In this document: positions 1-5,038 of the stretch, piece by piece
Numbering within the stretch: position 1 is the stretch's first letter
Layout: each line of letters opens with the position of its first letter
NCBI GenBank assembly: GCA_900553475.1
Contig: USEF01000092.1
Location: 1 to 6,596 of the forward strand
Direction of reading: 5' to 3'
DNA from: an uncultured Collinsella sp.
Lineage (GTDB): Bacteria > Actinomycetota > Coriobacteriia > Coriobacteriales > Coriobacteriaceae
DNA: 6,596 nt
The notes under the pieces: generated by a model
The model's database searches: none
What the model saw: the letters and a program-made list of their open reading frames with translations, nothing else
What the model was told of the DNA's origin: nothing
Program-made: the position numbers and the translations under genes

Positions 1-24
1 AAGACACGGAACGGGGCTTTTGTG
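1..24 (-). terminator. Possible half of an intrinsic terminator cut by the window edge
   Basis: Downstream of the M24-gene stop the minus strand reads CACAAAAGCCCCGTTCC. An A-run followed by GCCCCG is what the left arm of a bidirectional terminator looks like, and the plus strand reads CGGGGCTTTT. The other arm would lie outside the window, so this cannot be confirmed. Confidence 0.3.
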
Positions 25-41
25 GTTTGCAGGAAAGGCGC

Positions 42-935
42 TCAGGACACCACGGCGTTGGTTTTCAGCCACTCCATCACAGCCGTCTGCAGGGCGGTCT
101 GATGGACGAAGTTGTCGCCGTAGGAGCTGCCGGAGTAAGAAGCGGCAGCGGCATCCAGCTGCTCCTGGGTGGGCTCGCCCATCACGACAGTGCGCGTCAT
201 GTCGGAGCGGTAATCACAGTAGCCCGCGCCGTAATCCATGAGGACAAAGTCGCCCTTCTCGATCACGCGGTCGCTCGGCACGGCATGCGGGTTGGCGGTG
301 TTGGGACCGCTCGCTACGATGGAGCCGAAGGCAAGGCTGTCAGCGCCATTGGCGAACATAAAGTTCTCGAGCTCGTTGCGAACCTGCTTCTCGGTCATAC
401 CGGGCTTAATAAAGCCGAGCATGTGCTGGAAGGCGGCGTCAGTGATCGACTGTGCATGGCGCATGAGCTCGATCTCCTCGGCATCCTTGATGGCGCGCAT
501 CTTGCGGATGTCGTCATGCATCAGTGGCAGCATGCAGGCAACGGAGCGGTCCTCCAGGCCGCGCTGAATACCCTGGTAGAAGTTAATCTGCATATCGTCC
601 TCGACAGCGCAGACGCGGCACTTGTTGGCCGCGATCTTGCCGGCGACCCAACCGGGGATGGTGCCCTCATCCATGTCGTAGACCCAGGGGCTGCCGGCGG
701 GCGTGTTCTCCTCAAAGCTGTTGAGGTAGCGCGAGTCGGTGTGGAACAGGCACTGGTCGGCCGTAATAAACGCAGCGTGCGGGAACTCGAAGGTGTAGTC
801 GAAGACGCCCTTAACGCCCGTAAGCCAACGAAGGTTGGCCTCGTCGCGCACCACGATGGCGTCGTAGCCACGCTCGACCATAAGGGCACGGACACGCTCG
901 ATACGACCGGCAGGACCGGCAGCAAACTCAGACAT
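42..935 (-). CDS. Truncated/chimeric M24 family peptidase (prolidase / aminopeptidase P type)
   Basis: Members of this family are cytoplasmic two-metal peptidases that remove residues next to proline. This frame has 297 residues, where family members of this type usually have about 350-370. Residues 11-140 form the creatinase/prolidase N-terminal domain (RIERVRALMVERGYDAIVV..., TDSRYL at 66-71). The pita-bread domain begins near RAIKDAEEIELMRHA (147-161). It contains PNTANPHAVPSD (211-222, substrate His217) and the first two metal ligands, Asp234 (VLMDYGAGY) and Asp245 (RSDMTRT). After GEPTQEQL (253-260), the expected helix, the GHGxG histidine and the two metal-binding glutamates are missing. 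They are replaced by a 35-residue tail with SYGDNFVHQTALQ (271-283) and a final MEWLKTNAVVS. The tail resembles the end of trigger factor. As read, the protein should not bind its metal pair. It could be a genomic deletion-fusion or an assembly join. The start is ATG 935 with a good Shine-Dalgarno. Confidence 0.8.
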   Translation of the reverse strand: MSEFAAGPAGRIERVRALMVERGYDAIVVRDEANLRWLTGVKGVFDYTFEFPHAAFITADQCLFHTDSRYLNSFEENTPAGSPWVYDMDEGTIPGWVAGKIAANKCRVCAVEDDMQINFYQGIQRGLEDRSVACMLPLMHDDIRKMRAIKDAEEIELMRHAQSITDAAFQHMLGFIKPGMTEKQVRNELENFMFANGADSLAFGSIVASGPNTANPHAVPSDRVIEKGDFVLMDYGAGYCDYRSDMTRTVVMGEPTQEQLDAAAASYSGSSYGDNFVHQTALQTAVMEWLKTNAVVS

Positions 936-940
936 GCAGA

Positions 941-947
941 TTCCTTT
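941..947 (-). promoter_or_regulatory. Ribosome-binding site of the M24 gene
   Basis: On the minus strand AAAGGAA lies about 6 nt before ATG 933-935, supporting this start over others. It is outside the predicted stem-loop and should be accessible. Confidence 0.75.
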
Positions 948-967
948 CTTGTTGTCTCTATATAGAC

Positions 968-1030
968 GGGACGGGTCTCAACCGAACGACGGAATCGCAT
1001 GCGATCCGCAACCGATTGGAAACCCGCCCC
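968..1030 (-). promoter_or_regulatory. Long imperfect stem-loop in the 5' leader of the M24 gene
   Basis: Positions 968-997 pair with 1002-1030 to give 26 pairs. The segments are 968-975 with 1023-1030; 976-979 with 1019-1022; 980-985 with 1012-1017; 989-993 with 1005-1009; and 995-997 with 1002-1004. The interruptions are single-base bulges at 1018 and 994 and one small internal loop (986-988 / 1010-1011). The tip is a CAUG tetraloop. The centre holds the perfect DNA palindrome ATCGCATGCGAT (994-1005). The five non-Watson-Crick pairs (971/1027, 977/1021, 982/1015, 985/1012, 989/1009) are A-C on the plus strand and so G-U in minus-strand RNA. That suggests selection on the minus transcript. 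It could stabilise the 5' end, act as an attenuator or processing site, or be an intergenic repeat. No U-tract follows. Confidence 0.65.
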
Positions 1031-1035
1031 TCAAC

Positions 1036-1061
1036 ATGATACGAAAGAGGATGGAAGTCAA
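1036..1061 (-). promoter_or_regulatory. Possible sigma-70-type promoter for the M24 gene
   Basis: On the minus strand, TTGACT (1061-1056) resembles a -35 box and TATCAT (1041-1036) a -10 box. The spacer is 14 nt, shorter than the usual 16-18, which lowers confidence. If it is used, transcription would begin at about 1029, almost exactly at the base of the stem-loop. A weaker -10 (CATGTT, 1038-1033) would give a 17-nt spacer. Confidence 0.3.
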
Positions 1062-1067
1062 TAAATC

Positions 1068-2177
1068 TTAGAGAAGTTCTTTACGAGAAGCCAAGTAGGC
1101 GTGAGCATGGCGCTTAAGAACCTCGTCCTCAACGTTCGTTAGGCGAATGGCGCCGAGTGCCGCGGGCAGCGGCAACATGCTGCGGTTCGAGCGTGCAAAC
1201 TGCTGCTTGCGGAACTCCTCGATATATGCGGCAGACTCCAGATCGAAGGCAAGTTCCTCGATACCAAAGTCCTCCAAGCAGTCATCGACCTCAAAGACGT
1301 AATCGATATCGAAATCGCAGGCATCATGTGCAAGGCGTGCCTCAAAGCGAATGCCCTCGGACAACAGCTGGTAGGCAGGGGCCTGCGAAGCGGCATCGCC
1401 CAAGCAGGCGCGCAGGGTACGCTCCCCCGTCTTGCCAAAATCGAGCGCATGGCGAGCGCTCGGGTTCGTGGCCATCAGTACGTCCTTGCGGGCAGTCTGA
1501 GACCATTGAACGGCATTGACGAGCGCGACCTCCTCGCCCGCGAGAATCTCGGGGACGGTCTCAGTAAACTGATTCCAACGGGACTTACTGCTCGAAAGCA
1601 TGGTGCCAACAAGTACCACATAGCCGAGCTTGAGGTCCTCGGGGTCCGCCTCGCGAACAAGGTCGAGGTCACACACGACCAAGCCCGGTTCGGGACGGAA
1701 CGCGATAGCGGGAAGCGCATTCGACGACGAGGCAATGAGCGGCTTCATGGTCGTCGCGACCGTGAGCATGGCGTCGAAGGTCGTCGGCAGCAGCGCGCAC
1801 TCGGTTCGGCCACACCACTGGTTGGCGCACCAGCTAACAACCGAGCAGGTTGCGGCATCGCCAACGGCGACAACCAGATCGTCGCAGGTAATGCCGTTGG
1901 CAGACAAGGCTCCAAAGATAGCATCGGCATCGGCCAGCGTGGCACCAGCAGGCGAAACCTCAAGGGAGAACTGCGACACGGCAAAACCGGCGTCGACCAG
2001 CGCATGCTCGACGACCTCATCAAAACGTTCTGACGAGGCGGAGTTCCAAACCACCATCGCGCGCTTAGGCTTGCCCACAGCCGAGGCAAACATACGCGAC
2101 AGCTCATCGAACGCGCCCAATCCGACACGGACATCGACGCTGCGGTTTTGGAAATTGATCAGTTGGCGGCGAATCAT
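1068..2177 (-). CDS. Divergent 3-dehydroquinate synthase (AroB)-like protein, catalytic residues missing
   Basis: A 369-residue intact frame, about the length of AroB, placed directly after aroK as aroB often is. Family-like landmarks remain in the right order: DDLVVAVGD (99-107) for the nucleotide-binding GGGVVGD region; LLPTTFDAML (129-138) for VPTTLLAMVD; a lysine (145) where SVGGK lies; LKLG (182-185) for LRAGLAEVIKYG; LDFGKT (245-250) for LNFGHTFGHA. However, the zinc ligands do not survive. The Glu of AEVIKYG is replaced (GYVVLVG), the GHTFGH histidines are absent, and the HGE histidine region reads LLSEGIRFE. The glycine-rich NAD loop is also changed. It probably does not make 3-dehydroquinate. 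A pseudoenzyme or a new role is inferred. I chose ATG 2175-2177 because it forms ATGA with the aroK stop and has a GGAG 11 nt upstream. An in-frame ATG at 2210 would give 380 residues and a 37-nt overlap with aroK. Confidence 0.8.
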   Translation of the reverse strand: MIRRQLINFQNRSVDVRVGLGAFDELSRMFASAVGKPKRAMVVWNSASSERFDEVVEHALVDAGFAVSQFSLEVSPAGATLADADAIFGALSANGITCDDLVVAVGDAATCSVVSWCANQWCGRTECALLPTTFDAMLTVATTMKPLIASSSNALPAIAFRPEPGLVVCDLDLVREADPEDLKLGYVVLVGTMLSSSKSRWNQFTETVPEILAGEEVALVNAVQWSQTARKDVLMATNPSARHALDFGKTGERTLRACLGDAASQAPAYQLLSEGIRFEARLAHDACDFDIDYVFEVDDCLEDFGIEELAFDLESAAYIEEFRKQQFARSNRSMLPLPAALGAIRLTNVEDEVLKRHAHAYLASRKELL

Positions 2178-2707
2178 AGCAGTCCACGCTCCAAAAGCAT
2201 CTCGGCACAAAGGTAGGAAACGTCCTCGAAGGACTTGTTGCGAATATCAAGGGTAATATCGGCGGCCTGGCGATACAGCGGACGGCGATGCTCAAACAAG
2301 CGCGCGGCATGCTCGGGCGAGCGGAAATCGGGGCGCGTGTCGGACCGACGAATCTGGCGAATCGAATCCTCAAAGTCGCCCTCGAGGTACACGCACGTAC
2401 CCATTTCGTGCATCAGCTCAATATTCACCGGCGTCTCGACGATACCGCCACCGCACGAAACCAACAGACTGCGCTCGCTTTGGAGCGAACGGAGCGCCGA
2501 GGTCTCGAGCTCGCGAAAACGATCCTCACCCTCGGTCTCAAAAATCTCGGTTACCGACTTGCCGCAACGGCGGACGACTAGGCGGTCGGTATCGATAAAA
2601 CGCCGCTTGAACATAGTGCCGACGTTGCGCGCGAGCGTCGATTTGCCCGCGCCCAAAAAGCCGATAAAGAAGATATGGTCGCAGCCGTGTTTGGTGTGCT
2701 GGGACAT
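2174..2707 (-). CDS. aroK: Shikimate kinase
   Basis: Cytoplasmic kinase that converts shikimate and ATP to shikimate 3-phosphate, the fifth step to chorismate. The 177 residues match the usual length of 170-180. Walker A is GFLGAGKST (16-24). The shikimate-binding Asp lies in FIDTD (37-41). The second substrate arginine is Arg65 in GEDRFRELE (60-68), followed by the GGG loop (86-88). The lid arginine is Arg125 in DTRPDF, and the adenine-side arginine is Arg142 in RRPLY. All residues needed for catalysis therefore appear present. The lid has RPDF where many family members have RPLL. The start is ATG 2705-2707; a GAGGAA site upstream overlaps the TAG of the preceding phosphatase gene. The TGA stop overlaps the next start as ATGA, a classic coupling arrangement. 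The N-terminal SQHTKHGCDH extension is short and unremarkable. Function is secure; aroK versus aroL naming is by convention. Confidence 0.95.
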   Translation of the reverse strand: MSQHTKHGCDHIFFIGFLGAGKSTLARNVGTMFKRRFIDTDRLVVRRCGKSVTEIFETEGEDRFRELETSALRSLQSERSLLVSCGGGIVETPVNIELMHEMGTCVYLEGDFEDSIRQIRRSDTRPDFRSPEHAARLFEHRRPLYRQAADITLDIRNKSFEDVSYLCAEMLLERGLL

Positions 2708-2715
2708 GACGAGAC

Positions 2716-3213
2716 CTATTCCTCGCAGGGAAGGTCGCGCAGGGCCCGGCGCTCAAAGATACGGAAGATCTGCGTATACCACAGGTCCTGCGTGGCCTGC
2801 GGCTTTACCAGGATGGTATCGACGCCGGCGAAGTTGCCGCTCCACACGTCCGTGTAGAGCTGATCACCGATCAGCACCGCCTCGTCGGCCGTGGCGCCGA
2901 GGCGCTTAAGACCCGCCTTGAGGGCAAACGGCGCCGGCTTCATGGCATGGCTGATGGCCTCGAGTCCCAGCTCGCGTGCTGATGCCATGACCTGGTCGCG
3001 ATGCCAGTTGTTGGACACCATGCACAGCTTAAAGCCTTTGGCGCGGGCGGTATCGAGCCAAGCGGAAACCGCAGCGGGAACCTGCTCGGTGTCGCGCGGC
3101 ACCAGGGTGTTATCGCGATCGAGCAGAATGGCGCGTTTGCCGTCGGCCCAAAGGGTATCAAGGTCGATGCGATCGACCGAGGCAACGTAACGTTTGGGGC
3201 TAAAAATCCTCAT
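2716..3213 (-). CDS. YqeG/GEP4-type HAD-IIIA phosphatase
   Basis: A 165-residue HAD hydrolase of the YqeG family. Yeast GEP4, a relative, dephosphorylates phosphatidylglycerophosphate in phosphatidylglycerol/cardiolipin synthesis. The same role here is an inference; the bacterial substrate is not proven by sequence. All four HAD motifs are visible: motif I LLDRDNTLVP with nucleophile Asp32 and Asp34; motif II VSNN with Ser67; motif III Lys92 (HAMKPAP); motif IV GDQLYTD (116-122). There is no large cap domain and no membrane segment. The start is ATG 3211-3213 (MRIFSPKRYV), one base after the mltG stop. A longer frame runs upstream to 3438, but that part lies wholly inside mltG and its Arg/Pro/Ser-rich translation has no family match. 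A short GGA-containing Shine-Dalgarno sits in the last codons of mltG, so coupling is likely. The stop TAG is 8 nt before aroK. Confidence 0.9.
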   Translation of the reverse strand: MRIFSPKRYVASVDRIDLDTLWADGKRAILLDRDNTLVPRDTEQVPAAVSAWLDTARAKGFKLCMVSNNWHRDQVMASARELGLEAISHAMKPAPFALKAGLKRLGATADEAVLIGDQLYTDVWSGNFAGVDTILVKPQATQDLWYTQIFRIFERRALRDLPCEE

Positions 3214-3214
3214 G

Positions 3215-4600
3215 CTAATTCCAAGACTGTTGATGCTCTTCGTAGGTTTGCGAGAAGTACTCCTCGTCCTGCGTAATGTAGAAATACAGGTCATCGGAGT
3301 CGGTCGGCTCAAGCGTGGCCTTGAGTGCCTCGAGCGACGGAGAGCAGATGGGCGTGGGTGGCAGACCCTCATGCTTATAGGTGTTATACGGACTATCGCT
3401 CTGCAGGTCGTCGGCGGTAACCTCGCCACCGGTGACATACATCATGGTCGCATCGCTGTTGAGATAGCGCAGACCATCGAGCTTGCCGGCAAGACGGTTG
3501 TAGAAGACCGAGGCCACGTGCGCGCGCTGGTCGGCGTTGAGGCCCTCGCGCTCAACGATAGAGGCCAAGTTGACGATGTCGTAGTCGGACATCTCCACAC
3601 CGTAGCGTTCCTTGATCTTGGCTTCGCAGCTCGCAAAGTCAAGCGACTTGTACTCGGTCTTAAACTGATCGAGCATAGCGCGAACCACGTCATCGGCCGT
3701 CGGCGAATCACCCAACGAATAAGTCTTGGGGAACAAGAAGCCCTCGAGCGAGTCGTTGGCGGCGCCCTTAAGGAAGCTATAGTCGTCCACGTAGTTGGAG
3801 GCCTTTGCCTGGTTGAGGAAGTCTTCCTTAGAGATGCTGTCGTAAGCCTGGGCCACACGGTCGGCGACTTGATCGACCGTTAGGCCCTCAGGGATAGTCA
3901 GCGCATTGGAGCCCGCGTTGGGGCCTTCCATGAGCTGCTGAACAACCTTGGTCGCATCCATGAGTGTGGTGAACGAATAAGTACCAGGCTTGAGCGACAT
4001 ATCGGCGTTGAGCTTTTTCACCGCCGCATAATAATCCTTGGGATTTTCGACGATATGGTTCTCGGAGAGAATCGAGGCGATAGTATCGCCCGAGGCACCG
4101 TCGGGAATCGTGATAGTAACTTGCTGGCCAGCAGCGACTTTCGCATCCTCACCGCCAAAGAAGCCCTTGACGGCTGGCACGACAAAGAAAACGATCGCGA
4201 CAAGCGCAAGCACGGCGACGACGCCACCGATAATCATAGGCACCGGGGAGCTTTTCTTTTGTGTACCACGGCGGACGTGCGTGTTATAGCTCGAGCGCGT
4301 AGCCGGAGCAACGCCGTGGGAACCGAGAGCGTGATGCGAATGCGACTGGGGGGCCTGCACTCGCTGGGTAGATGCCTGCTGCTTAAAGCGGGTACCGCCT
4401 GCAGGCTGGGCCGAACGAGCAGAAGGCTGCTGAGCCGTCCGCTGAGCAGGCTGGGCCGAACGAGAGGAGGACTGCACCGGACGCGCGGCAGGCTGAGCTG
4501 CGCGCTGCGTCGGCTGCGCAGGGCGCTGACCAGGCTGAGTAGGGCGCGACGAGGGCTGACCCTGACGACTCTGCCGGCGCGGATCGGAAGCGCTAGGCAT
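3215..4600 (-). CDS. mltG: MltG (YceG-like) endolytic peptidoglycan transglycosylase
   Basis: A single-pass membrane enzyme that cleaves nascent glycan strands inside the chain and is thought to set strand length by acting as a terminase. The protein has 461 residues. Residues 1-118 are a Q/P/A/S/R-rich, probably disordered cytoplasmic tail with 7-residue repeats (12-68). A hydrophobic helix at about 119-142 follows basic residues KK at 115-116, giving an N-in orientation. A LysM-like segment lies at about 155-210, and the YceG catalytic domain runs from about 285 to the end. Family landmarks: LEGFLFPKTYSL (285-296); NLASIVEREG with the presumed catalytic Glu350, matching Glu218 of E. coli MltG; NSDATMMY (381-388); SPYNTYKHEGLPPTPI (403-418). 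It starts at ATG 4600 behind a strong GAGGAGG site and overlaps ruvX by 8 nt. It ends in TAG, one base before the next start. The long N-terminal tail makes it longer than the roughly 340-residue E. coli protein. Confidence 0.95.
   Translation of the reverse strand: MPSASDPRRQSRQGQPSSRPTQPGQRPAQPTQRAAQPAARPVQSSSRSAQPAQRTAQQPSARSAQPAGGTRFKQQASTQRVQAPQSHSHHALGSHGVAPATRSSYNTHVRRGTQKKSSPVPMIIGGVVAVLALVAIVFFVVPAVKGFFGGEDAKVAAGQQVTITIPDGASGDTIASILSENHIVENPKDYYAAVKKLNADMSLKPGTYSFTTLMDATKVVQQLMEGPNAGSNALTIPEGLTVDQVADRVAQAYDSISKEDFLNQAKASNYVDDYSFLKGAANDSLEGFLFPKTYSLGDSPTADDVVRAMLDQFKTEYKSLDFASCEAKIKERYGVEMSDYDIVNLASIVEREGLNADQRAHVASVFYNRLAGKLDGLRYLNSDATMMYVTGGEVTADDLQSDSPYNTYKHEGLPPTPICSPSLEALKATLEPTDSDDLYFYITQDEEYFSQTYEEHQQSWN
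4397..4567 (-). repeat. Eight 7-residue (about 21-bp) tandem repeats in the MltG N-terminus
   Basis: Residues 12-68 of MltG divide into eight units that each begin with arginine (12, 19, 26, 33, 40, 47, 54, 62) and have glutamine as the fourth residue. The consensus is R-x-A-Q-P-x-x. Seven arginines fall exactly seven residues apart; the seventh unit has one extra residue. The DNA has diverged between most units, which suggests an old repeat kept at protein level. Confidence 0.85.
4401..4464 (-). repeat. 19-bp exact direct repeat within mltG
   Basis: GCAGGCTGGGCCGAACGAG occurs on the plus strand at 4401-4419 and again at 4446-4464, 45 bp apart, so in frame. Both copies encode RSAQPA on the minus strand, in units six and eight of the heptad array. 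Exact identity suggests a more recent duplication or a slippage-prone site. Confidence 0.9.
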
Positions 4601-5021
4601 GCGAAACCTCCTCGTTTTTACGATCGAGCCATGTCTGCAAGAACAGGCTGGCGGCGATCATGTCAATCTTGCCCCTCATCTGCTTTTCGTTGAGTCCCTG
4701 CTCTCGCAGGATTCGCTTGGCCTCCTGCGAGGACAGACGCTCGTCCTCAAACTCCAGAGGAAGTTCGAGCTCGTCGGCAATCTTTTGGGCCACGGCGGCG
4801 ACGCGCTCGGCCTGGGGGCCGGGCTCACCGGCCATGGTCAAGGGACGTCCGCTTACCAGGATATCGGGCTCATAGTCCTCCACCAGGTAGCGAAACGTCT
4901 TTGCCATGCCAGTGACCTCGGCAGCCGGAAGCACCTTGACAGGCATCGCCATCTTGCCATCACGGCTCGAGACGGCGATGCCAATCCTGGTCTCCCCTAT
5001 GTCCAGCGCAAGCGCGACCAC
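4593..5021 (-). CDS. ruvX: RuvX/YqgF, Holliday-junction-resolvase-like pre-16S rRNA nuclease
   Basis: A 142-residue RNase H-fold protein of the YqgF family, which contributes to 5'-end maturation of 16S rRNA; the resolvase name is historical. Visible motifs: the first strand LALDIGETRIGIAVS with Asp7; the middle segment SGRPLTMAGEPGPQA (57-71); FEDERLSSQEA (91-101) with Glu94; and the C-terminal KIDMIAASLFLQTWLD (118-133) with Asp120. These supply the acidic triad expected of the family, and the length is normal. The start is GTG (codon 5019-5021). The in-frame codons upstream run back to a TAA without a better start, and the alaS stop lies only 17 nt away. I see no strong Shine-Dalgarno, so translation is probably coupled to alaS (inference). 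The 3' end overlaps the mltG start by 8 nt. The neighbours alaS and mltG are a widely conserved setting for this gene. Confidence 0.95.
   Translation of the reverse strand: MVALALDIGETRIGIAVSSRDGKMAMPVKVLPAAEVTGMAKTFRYLVEDYEPDILVSGRPLTMAGEPGPQAERVAAVAQKIADELELPLEFEDERLSSQEAKRILREQGLNEKQMRGKIDMIAASLFLQTWLDRKNEEVSHA
4607..4613 (-). promoter_or_regulatory. Strong ribosome-binding site of mltG
   Basis: On the minus strand GAGGAGG sits 6 nt before ATG 4598-4600, inside the last codons of ruvX. It fixes the mltG start and gives the best Shine-Dalgarno match in the window, so mltG need not depend wholly on coupling to ruvX. Confidence 0.85.
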
Positions 5022-5038
5022 AGCGACTACTTAGGTTC

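Larger units (their letters stand above)
936..1067 (-). other. 132-bp intergenic leader between the AroB-like gene and the M24 gene
   Basis: This is the only sizeable non-coding stretch in the window. In minus-strand order it holds a possible promoter just after the AroB-like stop, a 63-nt imperfect stem-loop, a small AT-rich near-palindrome (954-967, GTCT..ATATAGAC), and the ribosome-binding site of the M24 gene. I see no U-tract after the stem-loop, so it does not look like a standard intrinsic terminator. Confidence 0.7.

Noticed and set aside
27..965. 312-residue open frame on the plus strand opposite the M24 gene
   Set aside because: It mirrors the codon structure of the M24 gene in a GC-rich genome, has no convincing ribosome-binding site or domain, and the minus-strand frame has clear family motifs.
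968..1030. The stem-loop as an intrinsic terminator of the aro operon
   Set aside because: On neither strand is the stem followed by a run of T. The minus strand continues with GTCTATATAGAG.
1326..2033. 235-residue plus-strand frame opposite the AroB-like gene
   Set aside because: No recognisable family, no supporting start signal, and fully antisense to a coupled gene of the operon.
2178..2210. Upstream start for the AroB-like gene (MCRDAFGAWTA...)
   Set aside because: It would overlap aroK by 37 nt, whereas ATG 2177 gives the usual ATGA coupling and a reasonable Shine-Dalgarno. It is not impossible.
3214..3438. N-terminal extension of the HAD phosphatase to 240 residues
   Set aside because: The extra 75 residues lie inside mltG in another frame and are Arg/Pro/Ser-rich without family similarity. 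The ATG at 3213 gives the normal YqeG start.
4055..4693. 212-residue arginine/leucine-rich frame on the plus strand
   Set aside because: Its repetitive RLGRT/RRLRRAL pattern is simply the antisense reading of the MltG heptad repeats.
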